This document shows, piece by piece, positions 1 to 7,241 of a stretch of DNA of 64,000 nt. The notes below the pieces were generated by a model. It worked only from the letters and a program-made list of their open reading frames with translations. It was not told the DNA's origin and ran no database searches. A program made the translations under genes and the position numbers. This stretch comes from Rubrobacter indicoceani (GTDB lineage: Bacteria; Actinomycetota; Rubrobacteria; Rubrobacterales; Rubrobacteraceae), in assembly GCF_003568865.1 (NCBI RefSeq), contig NZ_CP031115.1, positions 310,001 through 374,000 of the forward strand, given 5' to 3'. Numbering within the stretch: position 1 is the stretch's first letter; every line of letters starts with the position of its first letter.

Positions 1-1041
1 CCGCCAGAAGTCGTGGCCGGTCGTGCCTATGGCCTCCGGCCAGCCGGTCATGAACTCCCAGAAAAGGTCGCCGGGGAAGGCATCGTGGCCCGCGGGGACG
101 GGGGTGTGGGTGGTGAAGACCGTGCTGGTCTGGACCTCTTCGCGGGCCTCGTCGAAGGTGCGCCCGACGTTCACCAGCTCGCGCATCCGCTCGACGGAGA
201 GAAAGGCCGCGTGGCCCTCGTTCATGTGGTAGACCGCCGGGGTCAGGCCCATGCGCTTGAGGGCGCGCACCCCGCCGATGCCGAGGACTATCTCCTGAGA
301 TATCCGGGTCCGGCTGTCGCCGCCGTAGAGCCTGGAGGTGAGGTCGCGGTCCGCCTCGGAGTTCTGCGGTACGTTTGCATCGAGCAGCAGCACCGGGACC
401 CGTCCGACCTCGATGCGCCAGACCTTCAGCCGGACCTCGCGGCCCGGCAGGTTCACCGTAACCGTAACCTCGCGCCCGAACTCGTCGAGCGCGGGGGAGA
501 GCGGGCGGGAGTCCGGGTCGAACGGCTCGTAGACCTCCGACTGCTGCCCCGAGGCGTCAAGCCGCTGTCGGAAGTAACCCTGAGCGTAGAGCAGGCCCAC
601 CGCGACAAGCGGGAAACCGAGGTCCGAGGCGCTTTTCACGTGATCCCCGGCCAGAACCCCGAGCCCCCCGGAGTAGACCGGGACCGACTCGTGCAGCCCG
701 AACTCCGCCGAAAAGTACGCCACCCCGCCCGACTCCCGCGCCGCCGGATAGACGTGGTTTGTCCAGGTGTTCTGGCGGTTCAGGTACTTGTCGAGGTCGC
801 CGACCGCCTCGTGGTAGGCCGCGACAAAGGCCGCGTCCTCGGCGGCGGCAAAGAGGTTCTCCGTCTCATCGAGGAGGCGCACCGGGTTGTGCTCCGTTTT
901 CTCCCAGAGCTCCGAGTCGAGGCGTCGGAAAAGGTCGCGGGATTCGGGCCGCCAGCTCCACAGCAGGTTGCAGGCAAGCTCCGGGAGACGCGAGAGCCTC
1001 GGTGGAACGTTCCACGGCCTCTTGCTGGATTTTTTCGTCAA
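1..1041 (-). CDS. glgP: Alpha-glucan (glycogen/maltodextrin) phosphorylase, N-terminal part, cut by window edge
   Basis: GT35 phosphorylase that releases glucose-1-phosphate from alpha-1,4-glucans. The reverse-strand translation begins with the N-terminal domain typical of the short TIGR02094-type enzymes (LPELACNLLWSW, then an AYFSAEFGLHESVP-like stretch) and runs through YHMNEGHAAF and TTHTPVPAGHDAFP, both family hallmarks. The PLP-binding C-terminal half lies outside the window. I chose a TTG start because an in-frame TGA sits 11 codons upstream and a GGGGGA Shine-Dalgarno lies 5 nt before the TTG. The ~100-nt leader begins at a good promoter (TTGCAG, 18 bp, TAGAAT). Functionally it belongs with the glycogen/trehalose operon 20 kb away. 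Confidence 0.9.
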   Translation of the reverse strand, partial: MTKKSSKRPWNVPPRLSRLPELACNLLWSWRPESRDLFRRLDSELWEKTEHNPVRLLDETENLFAAAEDAAFVAAYHEAVGDLDKYLNRQNTWTNHVYPAARESGGVAYFSAEFGLHESVPVYSGGLGVLAGDHVKSASDLGFPLVAVGLLYAQGYFRQRLDASGQQSEVYEPFDPDSRPLSPALDEFGREVTVTVNLPGREVRLKVWRIEVGRVPVLLLDANVPQNSEADRDLTSRLYGGDSRTRISQEIVLGIGGVRALKRMGLTPAVYHMNEGHAAFLSVERMRELVNVGRTFDEAREEVQTSTVFTTHTPVPAGHDAFPGDLFWEFMTGWPEAIGTTGHDFWR

Positions 1042-1145
1042 GGAAGTCCCCCGATTCTCTTGCCTGGCTACGGATCATCGCGTGCGGCCGCGAGCGCTGC
1101 GGACCGCCGAATTTCAGCCGGTCTATTGTGGACCGGGCACCGTAG

Positions 1146-1175
1146 ATTCTACGTAAATGGACGCACGACCTGCAA
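1146..1175 (-). promoter_or_regulatory. Promoter of glgP
   Basis: On the minus strand TTGCAG (-35) is separated by 18 bp from TAGAAT (-10). The -10 lies inside a 13-nt palindrome, CGTAGA-T-TCTACG, at 1141-1153, which could be an operator. The predicted transcript start is about 100 nt before the TTG start of glgP. Confidence 0.45.
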
Positions 1176-1334
1176 GCGTTCCGGGACTTTAGCATCGCAG
1201 AAGTGTTTACGGAGCGTGGCAGGACGCGCGGCGGGGCGTGCGGCGGGGTCTATGGCCGGCTGTTGCGCGGTGTGGTCGGCCGGTCTAACATGCCCCAAAC
1301 GGTCTCTCCGGTTACCCGAGAAGAGGAGCGCGGT

Positions 1335-3188
1335 TTGAGAGAGGGGTTGCGGAGGACCGCCGGCGATCTACGCCGGATCTTACTTTCGCACCTGCGGTTC
1401 GGTGCGGTCGCCTACGCGGTGCTGCTTATCTCGCTCGCCTTCACCGCGCTCGCGTATTTCTATGCAAGAGACAGCATCAGGGCCGAGGTCGAGGTGCGCT
1501 TTCAGGAGACGGTGCTGGTCTCCGAGAGGGCTCTGGAGCGCAGGACGAGCGCGTACCTCGACGCGCTCCTCGCCTCGCGGGCATTTCTGATCGTCTCGGG
1601 CGGCAGCGACTCCGAAGAGTGGGAGGAGTACGTCGACCGGCTGGACTTCGAAGAGCGTTACCGGGGGCTTCAGGCGATGGGGTACGTGCGCTGGATCTCC
1701 TCGGATGCCGAGCTTGCCGCCTACGAGCGTGAGGCCGAATCCGAAGCCGTACCCCGGCTCAGAACCTCCGGTCGCTCGGAGGTCGTTACCCCCGTCGAGT
1801 TCGCAAGCCCTTTAGACCTTGCGAGCGTGAACCTTCTCGGCGAGGACTTCCACTCCGAAGAAAACTACCGATCGGCCATGCGCACCGCCCTCGACACCGG
1901 GCAGCCGCAGGGGACCCCCCGTGAGAACGTCCTGGTCGAGAACCCCGAGGACGACGGCGCGGTCTTCTCCTACCAGCCCGGCTTTCTTATCTTTGTACCC
2001 GTCTACGAGAAGGACGCCCCGACCGGGACCACCGCCGAGCGCCGGGCGGCCATAGAGGGCTTTGTATTCGGTGTCTTCCGGCTGGACTACGCCCTTGAAG
2101 GGCTTGTACCGGAGAGGGCCGAGCCGGGCATAGACTTCGAGGTCTACGACGGGCCGCGCGTCGAGTCGGGGGAGCTGCTCTACGACGCCGACGCCGTCAC
2201 CCGCGCCCGGGATACACAGTCCGAGCTTCTCTACTCGGAAATCTCCAGCACCTCTGTTGCCGGAAGGGACTGGAGCCTTTACTTCGGGAGCCTCCCGAGC
2301 TTCGTGAGGACGGAGCGCAGCTCCCTGCCGAACTTCGTTCTCGCCACCGGCCTGCTCGTCACCCTCGTGCTCTTTTCCGCTACCTGGCTGCTCTCGGCGA
2401 GCCGGGAGAAGGCCGAGGAGGCCACCCGCAAGCTTGAAGACGCAAACCGCAAGCTGGAGGTCGCAAACCGCGAGCTGGAGTCGTTCTCCTACTCCGTCTC
2501 CCACGACCTGCGCGCCCCCCTGAGAAGCATAGACGGCTTTTCGCAGCTGCTTGCGGAGGACTACTCCAGGGCTCTTGGCGACGAGGGCAGCGCGTACCTC
2601 GGGCGCGTCAGAAGCGCGAGCAGCCGGATGGGCGAACTCATAGACGACCTGCTCCTTCTCTCGCGGGTAACCCGCGCCCCGCTCAACCGGGAGAAGGTCT
2701 ACCCGACAAACATAGTCCGGGAGATCGCCACCGAACTGGAGCGACGCGAGCCGGAGCGGTCGGTGAACTGGAAGATACGGGATACTCCGCTTGCCCGTTG
2801 CGACCCCGGTCTTCTTCGCGTCGTGCTCGACAACCTTCTCGGAAACGCCTGGAAGTTTACCGGAAAGCAGGACCGGCCCACCATCGAGTTCGGCTACGTC
2901 CCCGACGGCGAAGACCAGGGCTACTACGTCCGCGACAACGGAGCGGGCTTTGACCCGCGTTACGTCGGCAAGCTCTTCGGAGCCTTCCAGAGGCTCCACA
3001 CCGCAGAGGAGTTCAACGGGACCGGCATCGGCCTCGCGACCGTCGCCCGCATTATCCGCCGGCACGGCGGCGACGTGCACGCCGCGGGCGCGCTCGGCGA
3101 GGGAGCGACCTTCAGGTTCACCCTAGAACCCTCGGGCGGGCCGCCGAAAGACCCCTCCAGAGAGAAGGCCGGTTCCGCCGCCCCCTAA
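1335..3188 (+). CDS. CHASE-domain membrane sensor histidine kinase
   Basis: Two-component sensor kinase. Order: a transmembrane helix (residues ~22-44), a ~270-residue extracytoplasmic CHASE-like domain, a second helix (FVLATGLLVTLVLFSATWLL), a short coiled coil rich in K/E/L, then the transmitter. The H-box SHDLRAPL (His390), N-box NLLGNAWKFT, G1 DNGAGFDP and G2 GTGIGLA are all intact, resembling the phytochrome-like HisKA group. There is no receiver domain and no adjacent response regulator, so it is an orphan kinase. The TTG start is chosen for a strong AGAGGAG 6 nt upstream; an in-frame ATG at 1290 is an alternative without a clear ribosome site. It overlaps the convergent next gene by 4 bp. 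Confidence 0.85.
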   Translation: MREGLRRTAGDLRRILLSHLRFGAVAYAVLLISLAFTALAYFYARDSIRAEVEVRFQETVLVSERALERRTSAYLDALLASRAFLIVSGGSDSEEWEEYVDRLDFEERYRGLQAMGYVRWISSDAELAAYEREAESEAVPRLRTSGRSEVVTPVEFASPLDLASVNLLGEDFHSEENYRSAMRTALDTGQPQGTPRENVLVENPEDDGAVFSYQPGFLIFVPVYEKDAPTGTTAERRAAIEGFVFGVFRLDYALEGLVPERAEPGIDFEVYDGPRVESGELLYDADAVTRARDTQSELLYSEISSTSVAGRDWSLYFGSLPSFVRTERSSLPNFVLATGLLVTLVLFSATWLLSASREKAEEATRKLEDANRKLEVANRELESFSYSVSHDLRAPLRSIDGFSQLLAEDYSRALGDEGSAYLGRVRSASSRMGELIDDLLLLSRVTRAPLNREKVYPTNIVREIATELERREPERSVNWKIRDTPLARCDPGLLRVVLDNLLGNAWKFTGKQDRPTIEFGYVPDGEDQGYYVRDNGAGFDPRYVGKLFGAFQRLHTAEEFNGTGIGLATVARIIRRHGGDVHAAGALGEGATFRFTLEPSGGPPKDPSREKAGSAAP

Positions 3189-3982
3189 CCCCGGAGGAAA
3201 TCGTCCCGGTCGAAGTGAAAGGAGAGGTCGTCCACCGGGGCTTCCTTGAGGGAGGAGATCATGGCCTTCAGCTTCGGCGTAAGGGTTTCGAGGTCTTCGG
3301 GGGCGCAGTTTATGTGCAGGTGGATGTTGACGATGGTCTCGGGGGCGTCGTCGCCGGTCCGGGGGGTCTCGGTGAAAAATGACGGGTCTTCCGGGAAAGG
3401 CGGGGTCTCGGGGGCCCCTTCCTCAAAGGCCGTCTCCTGCTCGGAGAGGATCCCGGCGGCCTCCGGTTCAAGAAGCTTCGGGGGGAAATTATCGTGGAGG
3501 ACAAAGATCCTTCCGCCCTCGCCCTCCCTCAGAAAACCGGCCGATTTAAGGATCTCGACGATGGTTGAGGAGCCGATCATCACCGGCTTGTTGCGCGGCT
3601 GTCCGGCGGCGTGGGCGATGTACGCCTGCACGGCCTCGTAGCTCACGCCGTCCTGCATCTTCACCGCCGAGACAACGTTCTGGAGAAACTCGCTTGTCGA
3701 GACAACCTTGCGCCAGAGGGATTTGATCTCCTCCTCGTCGCGGTCGTAGAGGGCGAGGCCGAGCTCGCGGCCCCGACGCGTGACGAGCTTCTCCCGTTCG
3801 CCGCGCAGGATGCCGATGTCCACAAGAAAGCCGTTCGTGCGGCTCGCGCTCGACCGGTGAACCGCGTCCAGCTTGCGTACGTCTCCGGGGTTGGACGCTT
3901 CGTCGCGTGTCCCGTAGGCCACGATTATGTTCACGAGGTCGTCGTAAGACGCCCCCGGAAGCCTGAAACCTCCCTCTGCCAT
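3185..3982 (-). CDS. Conserved hypothetical protein, soluble
   Basis: 265 residues, no signal peptide or membrane helix. The N-terminal ~170 residues look like a compact alpha/beta fold (winged-helix-like segments such as GFLVDIGILRGEREKL and SSTIVEILKSAGFLREGE are possible). A Pro/Glu/Thr-rich linker (residues ~180-215) follows, then a C-terminal piece with VNIHLHINCAPEDLETLTPKLKAMI, which resembles a small beta-alpha module. I do not recognise the family. It converges on the histidine kinase with a 4-bp overlap, so the two are not co-transcribed. Confidence 0.7.
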   Translation of the reverse strand: MAEGGFRLPGASYDDLVNIIVAYGTRDEASNPGDVRKLDAVHRSSASRTNGFLVDIGILRGEREKLVTRRGRELGLALYDRDEEEIKSLWRKVVSTSEFLQNVVSAVKMQDGVSYEAVQAYIAHAAGQPRNKPVMIGSSTIVEILKSAGFLREGEGGRIFVLHDNFPPKLLEPEAAGILSEQETAFEEGAPETPPFPEDPSFFTETPRTGDDAPETIVNIHLHINCAPEDLETLTPKLKAMISSLKEAPVDDLSFHFDRDDFLRG

Positions 3983-4088
3983 GCGCGCTCCGCTCCTCTT
4001 CGCTTCAACTGAAGGCTTGGAACAGCAGGATATCTGCTCCTCTTCGCCGGAGCCGGATTATCTCAGATGAAACGTCCGAACGTCGAAA

Positions 4089-4118
4089 GACGTCCCGCCC
4101 TGCGCCGGACGGGGCGTC
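4089..4118 (-). terminator. Probable terminator of phoX
   Basis: Two 12-nt arms (GACGTCCCGCCC and GGACGGGGCGTC) pair with one mismatch and one G-T wobble around a 6-nt loop. On the minus strand the stem is followed by only a short T stretch (TTTCG), so it is a weak intrinsic terminator. It lies just after the phoX stop. Confidence 0.45.
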
Positions 4119-4134
4119 GGATGATCGCCGGAAG

Positions 4135-6099
4135 CTACCCCTGAAGCTGTGAGCTGCGGGCCACGTTCGGGAAGCCGCCCGTTATCGCAACGACGGAGGA
4201 CTTCGGCGGCGTCCCCGCACCGCCGGGCCACGTGCTGGTCGGCTCGTTGCGGTTCTCGGAGGTCTCGCCGGGGTGCTGTATGGCGAGAAAGAGCGTCTGC
4301 CCGTCGGGGGTCATGGCCGGACCGGTAAGCTCGGCGGCTATGGGCGCGCTTGCAAACTGGTAGACCTCCGAACCCCTGACTCCGCCGTCGAGGTCCGTCG
4401 GGAGCATGAACGCGCCGTTGTTGCGGAAGCTTGTGTAGATGCCCTCGTTCATCCCGCTCGAAGACATGTCGGTGACAACCCAGAGGTTGTTCTGGTTGTC
4501 GAACATAAGGTTGTCGGGGGAGGCGAAGCCGGTCTGCGGGCCGCCGGCGGCAAAGACCTCGAAGGTGAAAGCCTCGGCGGTCGGGTCGTCGCCCTCCTCG
4601 GTCATGCGGATGATCTGACCGTAGAAGTTCCCGTGCGACTCGTTGTTGGTGAGGGCGCAGTAGACCTGCCCGGTCTCGGGGTGGACCTCGATGTCCTCGC
4701 AGCGGTCCATCGGGGTTCCGAACGTCGGGCCGTCCTCCTCCTGCGGAACGGCGGCGGCCTCGTAGACGCGGGTCAGGAGGTCGCCCTGATCCTGAAAACC
4801 GTTCTCCCCGAAGACCGGGTTGGCCTCGAAGTCCATCGCGTTCCACCTGCCCTGCGAGAAGTCCGCAACGTAGAGCATCCCGTCCGTGAGCAGGTCCATG
4901 TTGGCCTGGCGGTTGCCCGCTTCGTAGGTTCCGCTGGAGACGAACTTGTAGATGCACTGGTCTATCTCGTCGTGGCCGGTGTAGACAACGACGCGGTTGT
5001 CCGGCGCGATGGTGATGGCGGCGTTCTCGTGACGCAGCCTGCCGAGCCACGAGTGCTTGCGGGGTTTGGACTCCGGATCAAAGGGGTCCACCTCAAAAAC
5101 CCAGCCGTAGTGCTCGGGGGGCTGGGTGTTCTCCGGGTCGTCAAGCCAGCGGTAGCTCTCCTCGATCGGGTAGTCTTCCGGTTCGGCGGTCGTGCCGGAC
5201 TTCGGCTCGCCGTCCTCGCCGGTGAACTGGCCGTAGTAGTCTTGGAAGTTCTCCTCACAGGAGAGAATGGTGTTCCAGGGGGTGAGGCCGCCGCCGCAGT
5301 TGGCGAGCGAGCCTATCATCTCCGTTGCCCCCATCACCGCGTCCGACCCGCGCGCCGGGCCGGTTACGTCCATCGGGGTCGTGGCGTCTATGCGGCGGTT
5401 CATCGGGTCGTCCGCCACAAAAGACCATGTATCGCCCTCGCGCCTCACCCTTACAACCGCCCCGCCGACGCCGGATTTCTCTTTGTCTATCTGCTCCTTG
5501 GTCTTCTCCGTCTCGGCGTTGCCGTACTCTCCGTCGTACTCGGAGAAGAAAAGCGGGTTTATGTACTCGTGGTTGACCCAGAGCAGCCCGTCGGTTGAGT
5601 TGTCTCCGCCGTCGAGCGCGTCTATCGGGAGATAGGCGAGGTAATCGTTGTGGTCCCCGAAGTTCATCCCGCCGCCCATATCGTCTTCGGACGAGAGGAT
5701 AACGTTGTATTTGAAGCCTTCGGGTACGATGAGATCGTCAGCGTCGGTCGGTTCGATGGCCGTGAAAAACGGACGGGTCCCCGAGGGAGCCGAGCCGCCC
5801 TCGGAACCCTGGGCGTTCGTCTCCTCGTCTGCCTCCTGCGCGACGGCGTGCTTCGGGAACAACCCCGAACTCCCGGCGGCCAGAGCGGCCGAACCCGTCC
5901 CGAGAAAGGTCAGGAAGCTGCGGCGGCTCATGCCTTCGCGCTGCTGGGAGAGGTCCCGGGCCCGTTTCCCGGCCTTGGTCCTGAGGATGCTCGGCCCGGC
6001 CGGAGCGGGAACTCCGGGCCCTTCCCCACCGTCGTTTTCTCTACCGGAAGGCCCTTCCGCGTAGACGCTCGTATCTTCTGTATCTCTGTCTTTCCTCAA
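4135..6099 (-). CDS. phoX: PhoX-family alkaline phosphatase (DUF839), Tat-exported
   Basis: Extracytoplasmic phosphomonoesterase family that uses Ca and Fe. A charged N-terminal extension of ~55 residues precedes a Tat motif, SRRSFLTFLG, and a hydrophobic stretch ending ...PKHAVAQ, so the mature protein starts near residue 90. The body has PhoX signatures such as GLLWVNHEYINP, NCGGGLTPWNTILSCEENF and EHYGWVFEVDPFDP. The 654-residue length fits the family. The TTG start has AGGAGG 8 nt upstream. The promoter region carries an 11-bp-phased PHO-box-like array and a TATTAT -10, so phosphate-starvation control is inferred. It is divergent from the small RTX-like gene. A second PhoX paralogue lies 10 kb away. 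Confidence 0.93.
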   Translation of the reverse strand: MRKDRDTEDTSVYAEGPSGRENDGGEGPGVPAPAGPSILRTKAGKRARDLSQQREGMSRRSFLTFLGTGSAALAAGSSGLFPKHAVAQEADEETNAQGSEGGSAPSGTRPFFTAIEPTDADDLIVPEGFKYNVILSSEDDMGGGMNFGDHNDYLAYLPIDALDGGDNSTDGLLWVNHEYINPLFFSEYDGEYGNAETEKTKEQIDKEKSGVGGAVVRVRREGDTWSFVADDPMNRRIDATTPMDVTGPARGSDAVMGATEMIGSLANCGGGLTPWNTILSCEENFQDYYGQFTGEDGEPKSGTTAEPEDYPIEESYRWLDDPENTQPPEHYGWVFEVDPFDPESKPRKHSWLGRLRHENAAITIAPDNRVVVYTGHDEIDQCIYKFVSSGTYEAGNRQANMDLLTDGMLYVADFSQGRWNAMDFEANPVFGENGFQDQGDLLTRVYEAAAVPQEEDGPTFGTPMDRCEDIEVHPETGQVYCALTNNESHGNFYGQIIRMTEEGDDPTAEAFTFEVFAAGGPQTGFASPDNLMFDNQNNLWVVTDMSSSGMNEGIYTSFRNNGAFMLPTDLDGGVRGSEVYQFASAPIAAELTGPAMTPDGQTLFLAIQHPGETSENRNEPTSTWPGGAGTPPKSSVVAITGGFPNVARSSQLQG

Positions 6100-6142
6100 G
6101 GCTGCAACCTCCTGAAAATCGCTGATCCCGGCTCAGAGAAAG

Positions 6143-6148
6143 ATAATA
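6143..6148 (-). promoter_or_regulatory. Probable -10 box of phoX
   Basis: TATTAT on the minus strand, about 20 nt past a fourth, degenerate unit (CTGAAAC) of the PHO-like array. It gives a leader of ~35 nt that contains the AGGAGG ribosome site. Confidence 0.4.
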
Positions 6149-6175
6149 AAGATGAGACGCCCCCTGTGGTTTCAG

Positions 6176-6208
6176 GCGCGTTAAACGAGCTTTAAATTGC
6201 TCTGAAAC
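6176..6208 (-). promoter_or_regulatory. PHO-box-like 11-bp direct repeats upstream of phoX
   Basis: Read on the minus strand the three units are GTTTCAG-agca, ATTTAAA-gctc and GTTTAAC-gcgc: a conserved 7-mer plus 4 variable bases every 11 bp. This is the unit geometry of PhoP sites in Streptomyces and Bacillus, although the 7-mer differs from the Streptomyces GTTCACC. The same 7-mers recur before the DUF2079 gene. Regulator identity is inferred, not shown. Confidence 0.6.
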
Positions 6209-6237
6209 GCCCCCCGTCTCTTCCCGAGAAACACCCG

Positions 6238-6304
6238 GTGCAACGAACATTTAAGCCGCTTTTCGCGGTGTTTTAACAACGGGCTCGAAGACCGCGCCTA
6301 GAAT
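6238..6304 (+). promoter_or_regulatory. PHO-like array and -10 box for the RTX-like gene
   Basis: On the plus strand GTGCAAC, ATTTAAG, TTTTCGC and TTTTAAC occur every 11 bp (6238-6277). Exactly 21 nt later comes TAGAAT (6299-6304), and 8 nt after that the ATG. The DUF2079 promoter has identical spacings (21 and 8 nt). The transcript would be leaderless or nearly so. Confidence 0.5.
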
Positions 6305-6312
6305 CCATCCTC

Positions 6313-6723
6313 ATGCAGGCACCAGCATCTTCCGGCGTTCCGGCTCGAACACCGCGGGCCGGCCTTGGGTTGCAGGCCTCGCTGCTCGGTCTCCTGCTGA
6401 TGGGGGTCTCCGTGGTCTGGGGCGGCTCCGGCGCGCTTTTATCTCCAGGCGTCCTGCCGCTGTCAGACTCTGAGGGGACACGGGGAAACGACGTACTCCG
6501 GGCCGGTTCCGAGGGCGGTCTTCTCCCCGGCTTCGCGGGCGACGATGCAATGTACGGCGGACCGGGGGGCGATGTGATGATCGGCGGTTACGGAGACGAC
6601 TTCTTCGAGGTCGCGGGCGGGGGCCCGGACCACGTTTCCTGCGGGCCCGGCACCGACCTCGTAAACGCCGACGGGTCCGACGTGGTCTCCGCTGCCTGTG
6701 AGACCGTCTACCTCTCGCCGTAA
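6313..6723 (+). CDS. Small secreted RTX-like calcium-binding protein
   Basis: 136 residues. An N-terminal hydrophobic segment (LGLQASLLGLLLMGVSVVW, residues ~19-37) looks like a signal peptide or anchor. The rest contains glycine/aspartate nonapeptide-like repeats of the haemolysin type: GNDVLRAGSEGG, AGDDAMYGGPGGDVMIGG, YGDDFFEVAGGGPDHVSCG, ending in NADGSDVVSAACETV. Two cysteines (in VSCG and AACE) may form a disulfide. The start is fixed by a TAGAAT -10 ending 8 nt before the ATG. It is divergent from phoX and shares its regulatory region; since PhoX enzymes bind calcium, a linked role is possible but speculative. Confidence 0.75.
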   Translation: MQAPASSGVPARTPRAGLGLQASLLGLLLMGVSVVWGGSGALLSPGVLPLSDSEGTRGNDVLRAGSEGGLLPGFAGDDAMYGGPGGDVMIGGYGDDFFEVAGGGPDHVSCGPGTDLVNADGSDVVSAACETVYLSP

Positions 6724-6735
6724 CCCGGGCTTACG

Positions 6736-6753
6736 ACCGGGAAAAGACCCGGT
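6736..6753 (+). terminator. Weak hairpin after the RTX-like gene
   Basis: ACCGGG-aaaaga-CCCGGT, 6-bp arms, with no T tract. Further CCCGG/CCGGG repeats flank it. Possibly part of a factor-dependent terminator. Confidence 0.25.
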
Positions 6754-6830
6754 GACCGGGCTTCAGCCGGCGAAGGTCCCCTGCGCCCGGCGGAGCGGGG
6801 CCGGCTCCGGGGTGGAGCGGAGCGGCGGAC

Positions 6831-7172
6831 GTGAAGGTCATGCTCGTAGTCCCCGACGGCCGCGGGCCGGACGCCTTGCGCGCCTCCGGCGGATCGTTCT
6901 CCGGGGCGTTCGGGCGCGATGTCATCCCCGGCCTTGAGGTCTTTACGGGCGGGAGATTCCCCTCTATCCGGATGGTTCCGGAGTCCATACTGGACCGCCG
7001 GGCACCGCACAACTAAGGCTTCGTGCGGGATAACGGCTTCGTCCTGACCGCCTACAGCGGGGGCGAGCTCTCCGGCCGGGGCGAAAAAGAAAAGTCTCGG
7101 ATCAGACCGGCCTCGCACTCGGAGGCGTGGTCCGCGCACGACGAGAAGTTTACTTTGTGGAGCTTTGGTTAA
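6831..7172 (+). pseudogene. Possible broken small gene interrupted by TAA
   Basis: A GTG start opens a 61-codon frame (MKVMLVVPDGRGPDALRA... ending RRAPHN) closed by TAA at 7014-7016. The same frame then stays open for another 51 codons (GFVRDNGFVLTAYSGGELSG... KFTLWSFG) to TAA at 7170-7172. Both halves show the window's GC-rich third positions, suggesting one ~113-residue gene with a nonsense mutation. I recognise no family. The 3' end touches the PHO-like array of the next gene. It could also be chance open frame. Confidence 0.3.
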
Positions 7173-7210
7173 CCTATGTTTAAATCCGGTTTCAGAGCTG
7201 TTTAACCAGA
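7167..7210 (+). promoter_or_regulatory. Four-unit PHO-box-like direct repeat array
   Basis: Four consecutive 11-bp units: GGTTAAC-ctat, GTTTAAA-tccg, GTTTCAG-agct, GTTTAAC-caga. The 10-mer GTTTCAGAGC is shared with the phoX array, in the same orientation relative to its gene. The array ends 21 nt (counting from the last 7-mer) before a TACCAT -10 box, in the place of a -35 element, as expected for an activator site. Confidence 0.65.
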
Positions 7211-7227
7211 ATGCCCCTGGAGGTTGT

Positions 7228-7233
7228 TACCAT
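7228..7233 (+). promoter_or_regulatory. -10 box of the DUF2079 gene (leaderless)
   Basis: TACCAT (TANNNT) ends 8 nt before ATG 7242, so transcription would begin at or within 1-2 nt of the start codon. No Shine-Dalgarno precedes that ATG at a usable distance. Confidence 0.5.
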
Positions 7234-7241
7234 TCAGCGTT

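Noticed and set aside
13-1338. 441-codon plus-strand open frame opposite glgP
   Set aside because: Antisense shadow of glgP caused by high GC; Arg/Gly/Val-rich with no family resemblance.
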